A stretch of 64,000 bases of DNA from Fragum whitleyi (taxonomy: Eukaryota; Mollusca; Bivalvia; Cardiida; Cardiidae): contig OX411554.1 in the NCBI GenBank assembly GCA_948146395.1, positions 41,677,869-41,741,868 on the forward strand, written 5' to 3'. Each line of letters opens with the position of its first letter. The stretch's first letter is position 1. A program made the translations under genes and the position numbers. Positions 44,966 to 53,987 of the stretch are shown in pieces. The notes under the pieces are model-generated. The model searched no databases, was not told where the DNA came from, and saw nothing but the letters and a program-made list of their open reading frames with translations.

Positions 44966-45097
44966 AAATTTAAAAATTTCATCATTTCTGACTTAAACCC
45001 TATGTTGTGGTACTCATTTGAAACGTCTTGATGAGACAATTTAAACGAGTACCCATAACATAGGGTTTCATTTAGAAATGAAGATTTTAGACTGTTT
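44966..45097. mobile_element. U-type palindromic MITE, best copy
   Basis: Arms AAACCCTATGTTGTGGTACT...GTCTTGATGAGAC...AGTACCCATAACATAGGGTT fold over at least 35 bp. The flanking TTTCATCATTTCT / AGAAATGAAGATTTT continue the pairing. Confidence 0.68.
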
Positions 45098-45388
45098 TTT
45101 CCCCCTCTTATCAGGACCCCTGCTAAAACTCAAAATACTCCCCCCTCTATCTAAAGAAATAAACAGGAACTTAGAAGACCAATTTACCAACTTTTACACT
45201 TCAAGGGAGACAACTTGGACAGAAAATGACCACTAATTTCTCCCCTCAGACCCAATATTGACCTTTGTTTTGTTATGTTATATGGTAGACATTGCAGACA
45301 AAATCCCTGATTGTTCTAAAATTACCATTTCTCAATAAAATCTAACTTATCAGTACTTGGTTGATTTCATAGTCAGCAGGATAAAGGT

Positions 45389-45545
45389 TACTTTATATAT
45401 ATATAATATGTACTTAGTGTTTTGTATGAAAAAAAAATCTAACAATAATTGTTGAGGCTCTGCTGAGACAATTATCAATTACCACAACCGAGTTACATAT
45501 AATTTTTTTCCAATACACTAAGTACGTATTATATTTATCTTATAA
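45389..45545. mobile_element. Palindromic MITE-Y
   Basis: TATAATATGTACTTAGTGT and ACACTAAGTACGTATTATA form outer arms. ACAATAATTGTTGAGGC with GAGACAATTATC forms an inner pair. About 155 bp. Confidence 0.65.
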
Positions 45546-45646
45546 CCTCTATTTGCCTTATTTTTGTAGATGTTCCTAACAGAAGCGTAAGTTTCTCAAA
45601 TAACCACATTATGTCATTGTTCTAAAAGTATCCATGCGATATCATA

Positions 45647-46448
45647 AACAAGAGGGCCAGAATGGCCCTGAAAGGCTCAAAGTTTCTTTTACATTTGCCT
45701 CATTGCTGAAAAGGAGATGTTATTCCAAGAATTGAAAGTGAAAATAGACCCTGCCCTCCCATTCATTATTCGAGGAGACTCAAAATAAGCACCACCCTAC
45801 CACACCCATATTTATTGGCCAATCAAAATATTGCAGACAATATTTGAGGAGGGTCATCAAGGGAACATTCTGGTAAAGTTTCATTGAAATCTCCCCAGTG
45901 ATTCAGGAGATGTCTTTTCAAAGATTTTGGGCACAAATCAAAACCCGCCCAGCCATACTAATTCTTATGGGCCAACCAAAAATTCTCAAACATTTTTTGA
46001 AAAGGGTCAACCAAGGAACCTTCTGGTAAAGTTTCTTTGAAATTGACCCAGTAGTTCAGGAGGCAATGTCATTCAAAGATTTGGGGCTAATCAAAATTTC
46101 GCAAACAATTTTTGGATAGGCTCACCTAAGAATTATTCCAGTAAAATTTCATTGAAATCGGCTGAGTGGTTCAGAAGGAGATGTCATCAAAGATTAAGGG
46201 CTCAAAATAAGCCCCACCCTGCCAAGCCCATATTTATGGGCCAATAAAAATTTCATGATCAATTTTTGAAAAGGGTCACCCAAGGAGCATTCTGGTAAAG
46301 TTTCATGGAAATTTGCCCTGTGGTTTAGAAGAAGAAGTTTTTAAGATTGTTGACAATGGACAATGGAGGATGTACAACAGACGACCCATGACAGACTCAG
46401 GGTGATCCTTATAGTCCCCCTTGAGCATGTTGTGCTCAGGTGAGCTAA
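45647..46448 (+). mobile_element. HL-Z, HL-B-like core with HL-C-like 3' end
   Basis: AACAAG and hairpin AGGGCCA-GAA-TGGCCCT, with a poor left inverted repeat (GGCTCAAAG). The core resembles HL-B (TTCAGGAGGAGATGTC-type words, CATTGAAATC). The 3' end is TTGAGCATGTTGTGCTCAGG with TGAGCTAA, as in HL-C/M/T, after a short GACAATGGACAATGG tract. Confidence 0.68.
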
Positions 46449-46544
46449 AAATATCATATGGGATGTTATCACATGGATATTTGTTTAGTTATAAGATAAA
46501 ATAACTTATTTTAGTTCCATTGTGACCAAAACTTAAGCTTATTT

Positions 46545-46745
46545 AGTCCCTCTCACATCCTATTTTCATGTCCCTGAGAGACAGGCAGTAATTTAAACCC
46601 ACAGCTACAAATTCTGCAGCTTGATGAACTGGGGCTGGCTATTAGGAGCTTTACCAATAAACACATCCATGCAACAGAGAGATTTGAACTGCGAACCTCC
46701 AGGATACGAGTCAAGCACCTTTACTTTTAGGCCAACAAGGCTGTC
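46545..46745 (-). mobile_element. SINE-B copy 1
   Basis: tRNA-like head on the minus strand (box A GTTGGCCTAAAAGTAAAGG, box B GCAGTTCAAATCT) and a body containing GTAGCTGTGGGTTTAAAT and CAGGGACATGAAAATAGG, shared with copies 2 and 3. Confidence 0.68.
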
Positions 46746-46824
46746 AATTAGCCTCATCATCCTGTTCACAACATACTCTTATTTTGCACAAAGTTTCATT
46801 AGACAAAGTAGGCTTTAATGCACT

Positions 46825-47021
46825 CAATCCTAATGTTTTCATGTCTTTAAAAGACAGGCATAAATTCAAACCAATAGCTACAAATTCTACAGCTTGATAA
46901 ACAGGGGCTTGCTATTAAGTGTTTCTCCAAAATAAACACACCCACCGCAACATATGTACTCGAACCACAGACATCCAGGTCAAGAGTGTAGCACCTATAC
47001 CACTAGGCCAGCCAGGCAGTC
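46825..47021 (-). mobile_element. SINE-B copy 2
   Basis: Head box A TGGCCTAGTGGTATAGGTG and box B GTGGTTCGAGTAC on the minus strand. Body shared with copy 1, from which it is about 80 bp away. Confidence 0.7.
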
Positions 47022-47214
47022 ACAAAGATCATCCCTTGTCATGCTGTTCACAACATAATCTAGTTGTGCACAAAGCCTTGGCAGACAGAGTAGACTAAAA
47101 TCAGCCTGCAAAGACTTGCAAAGACCATTGAGAGAAAACTTGAGCTAGACTGTCCCGAGTTTTGGAGATTTGTTCAGAACTAGGTATAAATTAATGAAGA
47201 TATGGTTTAAAACA

Positions 47215-47420
47215 AACTGAACTTCAAAATTATGCAAGCAAGAGTTGTAGATCTTGGGCACTGCACTTCCCTTCCATGAGATCTATTCACCTATAGTTTC
47301 AAGTTGATAGCTTTTATACATTAGGAAACATGCTCCGGACAAGTTAAGTGACAGAATGAAGGATTGACAGAATGATGGGTGGAGACCATTACTATATATC
47401 CCCTTGGCCGAACGGCGTGG
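47215..47420 (+). mobile_element. HL-P-related fragment next to RERE exon 3
   Basis: GGGCACTGCACTTCCCTTCC, GAGATCTATTCACCT and GCTCCGGACAAG match HL-P copy 4 (49350-49643). The tract is short (GACAGAATGA words). It ends about 17 bp from the splice donor of the exon at 47438-47540. Confidence 0.5.
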
Positions 47421-47437
47421 GATGATTAGACACTAAC

Positions 47438-47540
47438 CTTGACTGTAGCGATCTTGAACCAGATGCTGCAACACGCTCTCTGGGACCTCGGATACTCTAT
47501 AATACCATTTAACTTTCACCACCAACGTGTCACGTTTCAT
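47438..47540 (-). CDS. RERE: RERE (atrophin-like) exon 3, C-terminal part of the BAH region
   Basis: A 103-bp minus-strand exon. It starts after an acceptor with TTATTTCAG and ends in CAAG before GTTAGT. In phase 0 it encodes 34 residues, [15 protein letters not shown] followed by [19 protein letters not shown], plus one base of the next codon. Vertebrate RERE has a closely similar stretch (KRD..., VKWYYR.SEVP.SV.QHLVQDR) in its N-terminal BAH domain, a module of chromatin proteins. RERE acts in the nucleus as a corepressor, recruiting deacetylase complexes through its ELM2 and SANT domains. Those domains were not found in the window. The exon phase matches the preceding exon at 54754-54824. 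A 71-codon open frame runs upstream past the acceptor, but only the part after the acceptor is conserved. Family assignment is strong; orthology is inferred. Confidence 0.87.
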
Positions 47541-47634
47541 CTGAAATAATTCATAAATGAGACCTTTCAGGATAAAAAGGACCATCCGAGGAAGGAAAAA
47601 AGATGATCCGGTGCAAAACAGTTGTAACTCCCCA

Positions 47635-47883
47635 TTAACCCTTGTCATGCTGAACCCGGAATATTCCTGCTTTGGCAGGAGCTATAGACAAACATCAGCC
47701 TGCACATATTTGCAGTCTGATGTTAGTCTACACCACCTGTTTCTCATTTTCAAACCAGAAATTTCAATAGATTTAGTTTTTCAAAAATAAAAATTGACCT
47801 ACAGTTGATACTTTCATTGCTTTATGCCCTTTGATTTTAATGAAATTTTTTAGCCAAAATTTATTCAGTATGACAAAGGTTAT
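47635..47883. mobile_element. MITE-C copy 3 (reverse orientation)
   Basis: TTAACCCTTGTCATGCTGAA at the left and TTCAGTATGACAAAGGTTAT at the right. Inserted in a second palindrome whose arms CAGTTGTAACTCCCCATTAA and AAAGGCAGTTACAACAG lie outside it. Confidence 0.76.
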
Positions 47884-47939
47884 CATAAAGGCAGTTACAA
47901 CAGTTTTGCTCAAAGACATCAAATACGTATACAATCATA

Positions 47940-48125
47940 ACTGCCTCCGGGGCCTAGTGGTAAATACACTTGACCCGTGACCTGGAGGTCCGTGGATCGA
48001 GCCCCACTGTCCCAAGCTGTAGAATTGGGTAGCAGTGGGTTTAAACCACTGCCTCTCTCTTAGGAACATGAAAATTAGGATTGAATGTTCGAGAGCGATT
48101 CCATAAGCTTAAGCTTGTGTCAAAA
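47940..48125 (+). mobile_element. SINE-B copy 3 (plus strand)
   Basis: Head with box A GGCCTAGTGGTAAATACAC and box B GTGGATCGAGCCCC, then a body with GTAGCAGTGGGTTTAAACC and GGAACATGAAAATTAGG. Opposite in direction to copies 1 and 2. Confidence 0.72.
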
Positions 48126-48225
48126 TCGAACTCAAATAAATTCGTACAGATTAACCAGCATCAAACTGTGTGCTGCACATGCTGACAAAGAAATCATCAT
48201 TTTTCTATATTAATCAATTTTCTTA

Positions 48226-48307
48226 AATAGAGGATAATCGTTTGTTTTAATGAAAGATCGATTTATATTCATTGAGTGAACAACAAAAGCTATATTTTCA
48301 CGAGTGG
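48226..48307. mobile_element. Half of palindromic MITE-L
   Basis: AGAGGATAATCGTTTG through CATTGAGTGAACAACAAAAG to CACGAGTGGCGG equals the left arm and loop of the element at 21505-21678. The right arm is missing and HL-B core sequence follows at once. Confidence 0.7.
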
Positions 48308-48873
48308 CGGAGTTCAGGAGGAGATGTCGTTCAAAGATTTTGGGGTCAAAATATGCCCCGCCCTGCCACGCCCATATTTGGGGGTCAATCCAAATTTCTT
48401 GAACAACTTTAGAAGAGGGTCACCCAAGGAACATTCTGGTAAAGTTTCATTAAAATTGGCCCAATTGTTTAGGAGGAGATGTCATTCAAAGATTTTGGGG
48501 TCAAAATCAGCCCCGCCCTGCCATGCCAATATATAATGGTCAATCCAAATTTCTTGAACAACTTTAGATGAGGGTCACCAAAGGAACATTCTGGTAAAGT
48601 TTCATTGAAATTTGCCCAATGGTTCAGGAGGAAATGTCATTCAAAGATTTCGGGGTCAAAATAAGCCCCGCCCTGCCATGGCCATATTTAGGGGTCAATG
48701 CGAATTTCTTGAACAACTTTAAAAAAGGGTCACCCAAGGAACATTCTGGCCAAGTTTTGTCAAAATCCACCCTTTGGTTTAGGAGAAGATGTTTAAAGAA
48801 AGGTTTACGCACGCACGCATGACGGACATCTTGCCATGACAAAAGCTCGCTGGCCTTCGGCCAGTGGAGCTAA
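48308..48873 (+). mobile_element. HL-B copy 3, 5'-truncated
   Basis: Begins inside a core unit (GTTCAGGAGGAGATGTCG), with about three and a half units of 155 bp, a short GCACGCACGCATGACGG tract, hairpin GCTGGCC-TTC-GGCCAGT and GGAGCTAA. The AACAAG end and first hairpin are absent. Confidence 0.74.
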
Positions 48874-49349
48874 AAAACCAAGTTGACATGGTGTATTATT
48901 TGCACAAATCACATCTAGAGTTAGTCCCAGTGATAGTATATCTTGCTTTTTTGAAAGTGAACATGTGTGCCAAGTTTCAAGTGAATGCATTTGGTACTAT
49001 AAAGGATATTACTAAATGTCAAAGTCTTTGCACAACTATGTCGCCATTACCACGAAAACGACCCTTTCAACAACAACTCCATGGTAATACCTTGAGTTTT
49101 TTCCAGAAACAGCTAAACTAATAATTTAAATGTCCACTTTTTCCTTTATCATCAGTCGGTGTTATAGATATTGGAAAACTTCATAACTTGTCAAGAGGAA
49201 GAGAGCATCATTTTGATTATTCAATGTAAAATAGTTGTAACTGCCTATAGACATATAGGCAGTTACAACTGTTTCACGCTGAGCCATCTAATTTGTTTTG
49301 TTCTTTTACTTAAAACTAAACAATATTCTTAAAATTGAGTTCAAACTGT
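48874..49349. repeat. Old repeat H-like sequence and a 17-bp perfect hairpin
   Basis: GTGCCAAGTTTCAAGTGAAT and CCATGGTAATACCTTGAG resemble repeat H. AGTTGTAACTGCCTATA (49233-49249) pairs perfectly with TATAGGCAGTTACAACT (49254-49270). The same hairpin is split by MITE-C at 47621-47910 and occurs inside hAT-like element V. Confidence 0.5.
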
Positions 49350-49643
49350 AACAAGAGATGTTTGTAAAACATGTATGCCCTCCGCATAAGAGCAGGTCTA
49401 TGGCCTATTCTTTGTCAATTAACAAGGGCAATAACTCAAAACAAAATGATAAGTATAGTTATGGTTCTTGTGCACTGCATTTCTCTTCACTGAGATCTAT
49501 CTACCTGTGAAGTTTCATAATTCTAGTTTGCATTCTTTTTGACATTATTATGCTCTGGACAAAAAAGGGTCTATGGACAAGCCACCAGACAGACTGACGA
49601 CAAGTGCAAAGCAAAATACCCCTCTTCTTCAAAGGGGGCATAA
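49350..49643 (+). mobile_element. HL-P copy 4
   Basis: AACAAG, hairpin ATGTTTGTAAAACAT, left repeat TATGCCCTCCG, a 200-bp core, a weak GACAGACTGACGAC tract, then ACCCCTCTTCTTCAAAGG and GGGCATAA. It abuts a MITE-E deletion derivative. Confidence 0.66.
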
Positions 49644-49644
49644 T

Positions 49645-49717
49645 ACTTATAACAGCACCCTCCTTAAAAAGAAGCATCCCTACATTTTTTTACTGGTGTT
49701 TATTAGGAGAAATACGG
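49645..49717. mobile_element. MITE-E internal-deletion derivative
   Basis: ACAGCACCCTCCTTAAAAAG and CCCTACATTTTTTTACTGG join directly to TGTTTATTAGGAGAAATACG, so the middle of MITE-E is gone. Confidence 0.62.
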
Positions 49718-49924
49718 TACTCAGTCAAGGAAATCTGTCACAGAATAATCACCAACCCCAAACAATATGAGCTTGTTCAGGTGACTAGGCCAGTTCTGTG
49801 AAAATTTCACCCAAAACTGTTTATACTTGTTGGAGGAGTCGTGAACAAACAGATGGAATGAACTTGGGATAGATGGACAGATGGAGAAATGGAGATGATA
49901 TTTCCACCCTTGGTGACATATAAA

Positions 49925-49925
<1 letters not shown>

Positions 49926-49995
<70 letters not shown>

Positions 49996-50230
49996 GGAGT
50001 TTAACACCACTTTCAACATTTTTCAGTTTTATTGCAGTGGCTAGGGCACCTGGTATTTCTCTTACCAGTACAACCACCACATCCTTTCCTAGCCTCGAGC
50101 TGCTGTCTCACATAGGTCTACGACTATCAACCCATTGGTGAGAGTCAAATAGTCGGAAAGAATGCATGCCAACTTTGGACCTCTAGATTGACAATAGGAC
50201 ACTCTACCAACTGCACTATGACTGCGGCGG
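49926..50230 (-). mobile_element. tRNA-derived SINE with expanded (TCAA)n tail, 9-bp TSD
   Basis: Body and degenerate head, with box B mostly lost. The 3' tail, read on the plus strand as (TTGA)n at about 49932-49993, is an expanded tetranucleotide array of about fifteen units. CATATAAAA occurs at 49917-49925 and 50231-50239. Elsewhere this SINE's tail is only TTGATTGATTGA. Confidence 0.8.
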
Positions 50231-50239
50231 CATATAAAA

Positions 50240-50567
50240 ACAAAGCCCTTTACATTACATTGTTTCGTCAAGGATATCAAATGATGTGTTAAGGGTGTAA
50301 TTTACCACACTTGAAATGAAGTGTTATCCATTTTGATTCAAAGTTTTATAACTTTACAAGTGATTTGTTTAACCTCCCTGATGAATCGACATTACCAACA
50401 TAACCATAAATATGACATAAAACCAATTACAAAATACCTTTTAGCTTTTCAAGATAAACGAAAGATAATCACCCTGTAAGCTGGATACATAAACATGAAA
50501 TCTTTTCTTAATTACATTACTTATTTCACTTAGGAAACAAGAGGCCAATAAGAGGGTGTAACTCCAG
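50240..50567. other. Unassigned sequence
   Basis: No element ends or exon recognised. AACAAGAGGCCAATAAGAGG near 50537 resembles an isolated HL start without its following parts. Confidence 0.4.
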
Positions 50568-50668
50568 TCTAAAATCTTTATCTCCCAATGAAACCCTCTG
50601 TTGTTGGTACTCATTTGAATTCCCTTGATAAGACAATTCCAATGAAAACCCACAAAATAGGGTTTGAG
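50568..50668. mobile_element. U-type palindromic MITE, decayed
   Basis: AAAATCTTTATCTCCCAATG, AAACCCTCTGTTGTTGG and ACAAAATAGGGTTTGAG correspond to the U family arms with several mismatches. Confidence 0.55.
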
Positions 50669-50686
50669 CTTGCACTAGTGAAATAT

Positions 50687-50915
50687 TTAACCATTTGCTG
50701 TTTAATCCCTGCTTTTTACGTGCATGTGATTTTATGATTGAGAAAATGTTGTGAAAAAAGAAGAAATTGCTTCTGACAAGCCATTTCTTCTTTTTCCAAA
50801 CACTTTTCTACCCTACTGAATGGCTATTCTTCAAATTAAATCCACTTTAAATTTTCGTCTGCAAAACCGTTGAATTTGGACAGGTCCAAATTTTTGTAAA
50901 ACAGGAAAGTGTTAA
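50687..50915. mobile_element. MITE-B copy 4 (reverse orientation)
   Basis: TTAACCATTTGCTG ... GGAAAGTGTTAA with TTAA at both ends. The central hairpin AAGAAGAAATTGCTT / AAGCCATTTCTTCTT carries one mismatch. Confidence 0.76.
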
Positions 50916-51251
50916 ATATGAAATCCAAAATTACCCCTGTATCAAGGAGACTTTCAACTTTTATTGAAGTACTAAAGATAGTTTTAGCAGTGCAATTTAA
51001 GGGAGAGAATTTGTTTTCAAAACCAGGGAGAGAATTTGTTTTCAAAACCAAATGTTTCCATATTTGTCACTCGCACCCTATGTTGAGGGCACTCAATGTT
51101 TACACCCATTTTCTCTTTTTGCACAATATTTTCTCCGAAATAGTATGAGTTTCTGCTCAAATTATACTTTCTCCTTGTTGCTGACTGCCATGTCTGAATT
51201 TTGACCAGTCTAAAATTTTGAAGAGCTGAGACAGGTCAACCGTTTTACTGC
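50916..51251. other. Unassigned sequence
   Basis: A tandem 24-bp duplication (GGGAGAGAATTTGTTTTCAA at 51000 and 51026) is visible. No exon recognised; the 70-80 codon frames on either strand lack known motifs. Confidence 0.4.
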
Positions 51252-51333
51252 TTAAGGTAGTGGACCCTTTATAGTTCTGCAACATTTCCGAACTCATGAT
51301 CTTTCACATAATTAATTGAGTTCCACTACCATA
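51252..51333. mobile_element. MITE-O copy 1, deletion derivative
   Basis: TTAAGGTAGTGGACCC at the left and GTTCCACTACCATAA at the right enclose only about 50 bp. Confidence 0.65.
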
Positions 51334-51356
51334 ACCTTTTCCTGGCCTACTCCTAT

Positions 51357-51532
51357 TTAAGGTAGTGGACCTGTAATAGTTCTGCAACGTTTCAGAAGTA
51401 ATGAACTTTCATAGTGTTAACCGCGGTTTCCTAATGATTTTCATTAGGAAATCTTGGTCAACATTGTGAAAGTTTATGAGGTCCAAAATGTTGCAGATTT
51501 ATTGCAGATTTATTACAGGTCCACTACCTTAA
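51357..51532. mobile_element. MITE-O copy 2
   Basis: TTAAGGTAGTGGACCTGTAA and its complement TTACAGGTCCACTACCTTAA form perfect 20-bp ends including TTAA. The inner inverted pair is TTTCCTAATGA / TCATTAGGAAA. Confidence 0.82.
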
Positions 51533-51866
51533 CACAAATCTTTGGCAGACATTTATAGACTAAGATTAGGCTACACAGATGTCTTATCTAAGCCTACACT
51601 ACTTGATTTTTACTTAACATGTAAAACATTATGCACCACCCCCATTAGAGCAGGTCGATAGTCTATTCTTTGTCAATCAACAAGGGCAATAATAACTCAA
51701 TACATATGATGAATAGAGTAATGGTTCTTGTGCACTGCACTTTTACTCAATGAGATCTATCCACCTGTAAAGCTTCCTGATTCAAGCTTGAATTTTTTGA
51801 GATAAGCTCCAGACAAAAAAAATGGTCGATGGATAAACAGATGGACAAAAAGATGGATGGATGTGG

Positions 51867-52142
51867 TTGATTGATTGAATGGGGTTTTACGCCGCTTTCA
51901 ACATTATTTCAGTTATATCGCGGCGGCTGGAGCACCTAACAATGGATTCCTGGTATTTCTCACACCAGTACTACCATAACATCCTTTCCTAGCCTCCAGC
52001 TACTATCTCACATAGATCTACGATTATCGACCCATTGGTGAGAGACAAATAGTCGGAAAGAATGAGTGCCGCCGTCGGGGATCGAACCCGTGACCTCAAG
52101 TTTGACAGTCCGAGGCGCTACCAACTGCGCTATGACGGCGGC
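51867..52142 (-). mobile_element. Best-preserved tRNA-derived SINE, 13-bp TSD
   Basis: The tRNA-like head at 52142-52068 has matching acceptor-stem halves (GCCGCCGT / ACGGCGGC), box A TAGCGCAGTTGGTAGCGC and box B GGGTTCGATCCCC. The anticodon arm is not canonical. The body and (TCAA)n tail follow. TGGATGGATGTGG flanks it at 51854-51866 and 52143-52155. A young-looking insertion into the GATG array. Confidence 0.88.
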
Positions 52143-53360
52143 TGGATGGATGTGGATGGAAGTGGATAAATGGGTGGATGGATAAATGGATGGATGGATG
52201 GATGGATGGATGGATGGATGGATGGATGGATGGATGGATGGATGGATGGATGGATGGATGGATGGATGGATGGATGGATGGATGGATGGATGGATGGATG
52301 GATGGATGGATGGATGGATGGATGGATGGATGGATGGATGGATGGATGGATGGATGGATGGATGGATGGATGGATGGATGGATGGATGGATGGATGGATG
52401 GATGGATGGATGGATGGATGGATGGATGGATGGATGGATGGATGGATGGATGGATGGATGGATGGATGGATGGATGGATGGATGGATGGATGGATGGATG
52501 CTTGGATGCATAGATGGATGGATGCATAGATGGATGGATGCATAGATTGATGGATGCATAGATGGATGGATGGATGCTAAATGGATGGATGCATAGATGG
52601 ATGGATGCATAGATGGATGCATGCATGCATGGATGGATGCATAGATGGATGGATGCATAGATGGATGGATGCATGCAACGATGGATGCATAGATGAATGG
52701 ATGCATAGATGGATGGATGCATGCATGGATGCATAGATGGATGGATGCATGCATGGATGGATGCATAGTTAGATGGATGCATAGATGGATGGATGCATGC
52801 ATGCATGGATGGATGAATAGATGGATGGATGCTTAGATGGATGGATGCTTAGATGGATGAATGCATAGATGGATGGATGCATGCATGGATGGATGCATAG
52901 ATGGATGGATGCATGCATGGATGCATAGGTGGATGGATGCATAGATGGATCGATGCATAGATGAATGGATGCATGCAAAGATGGATGCATAGATGGATGG
53001 AAGCATAGATGGATCGATGCATAGATAGATGAATGCATAGATGGATGGACGCATGCTTGGATGGATGCATAGATGGATGGATGCATAGATGGATGGATGC
53101 ATGCAAAGATGGATGCATAGATGAATGGATGCATAGATGGATGGATGCATGCATGGATGCATAGATGGATGGATGCATGCATGGATGGATGCATAGTTAG
53201 ATGGATGCATAGATGGATGGATGCATAGATTGATGCATAGATGGATGGACGCATGCATGGATGGATGCATAGATGGATGGATGCATGCATGGATGGAAGC
53301 ATAGATTGATGGATGCATGCATGGATGGATGGATAGATGGATGGATGCATGCATGGATGT
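52143..53360. repeat. (GATG)n array, about 1.2 kb, with GATGCATA variants
   Basis: From about 52186 to 52500 the array is almost pure GGAT/GATG. From 52500 to 53360 it is a degenerate mix of GATGGATGCATA and GATGCATGCATG words with longer internal repetition. The very long frames on both strands (up to 264 codons of HPSI or GWMD repeats) are consequences of a 4-bp period and are not proteins. Confidence 0.93.
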
Positions 53361-53370
53361 ATGCCTGGCA

Positions 53371-53590
53371 AAAATTATATCAAGCAGGATAAAGGTTTAC
53401 CCTAATCAAGCTTTATTTAAATTTTATTTCAAACAAAATCCCAATTAATTAGACGTTTTGGCTAAAAAATATTCCATACTACTTGAGGAGAATGCAGACG
53501 GTGTAGGCTCATTTCAGACTGCAAATCTATGAAGCCTGATCTTTGTCTATACTGTCAGCCAAAGCTTTATATACAGCATGAATACCTTAT
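53371..53590. other. MITE-C-related fragment
   Basis: GAGCCTGATCTTTGTC-like words (GAAGCCTGATCTTTGTCTAT at about 53530) and AGCAGGATAAAGGTTTACC resemble decayed MITE-C relatives. No intact ends. Confidence 0.4.
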
Positions 53591-53598
53591 GAACATCA

Positions 53599-53946
53599 TC
53601 AGGGGTGTTGAAATACACATTTTCTACACTTGTCCATGGACAAGTAAAACATGATTGTCTACTTGTCCTTGATCTAAATTAACTTGTTGACAAAAATAAG
53701 AGAATAAATAAATGTTGAGAAAACATTGTTCTTATGGATGAAAATGCTGGAATCCAACATTTTCATCCTTAAAAACAGTGTTTTCCAACCTTTTATACAG
53801 ACATTAGACCAAGTAGTCTTTTTGATCAATTTTGGTAGTATAATTCCAAGGTTTGCCCTGGTATTTCCTTGCCATTGGACAAGTGGCCTTGAAAAACATA
53901 CTTGTCTGCAGGTAGAAAAGCCCATCTCATGCAAGTTGGGCGTTCA
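53599..53946. mobile_element. MITE-G copy 2
   Basis: (T)CAGGGGTGTTGAAATACAC at the left, ACTTGTCCATGGACAAGT just inside, hairpin GATGAAAATGCTGGAATCC...CATTTTCATC in the middle, and GTAGAAAAGCCCATCTCATG at the right. GAACATCA flanks it at 53591-53598 and 53947-53954. Confidence 0.68.
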
Positions 53947-53987
53947 GAACATCACTCAGCCATTTCCGTTAACCGCATCAGACCTCA

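Larger units (their letters stand above)
51617..53370 (+). mobile_element. HL-P-like element with giant GATG expansion, no recognised 3' end
   Basis: ACATGTAAAACATTATGCACC and GAGATCTATCCACCTGTAAAG match HL-P copy 4. Its microsatellite position is taken by (GATG)n, itself split by a SINE at 51867-52142. After the array (about 53360) the sequence does not show GGGGGCATAA, so the 3' end is lost or diverged. Confidence 0.5.

Noticed and set aside
1..47437. Search by eye for RERE ELM2, SANT and GATA-finger exons
   Set aside because: Looked for reverse complements of typical motifs (for example YYYWKKTPE, ELFISDY) without success. Short exons could be missed, so absence is not claimed.
52068..52142. 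Head of the SINE considered as a functional tRNA gene
   Set aside because: Acceptor halves and boxes A and B are good, but the anticodon arm is not canonical and the SINE body follows directly inside target-site duplications.
52008..53371. Very long open frames (up to 264 codons) of HPSI, GWMD and HLCI repeats on both strands
   Set aside because: A 4-bp period array is open in several frames at once. The peptides are pure translation of GATG repeats with no start context or splice support.
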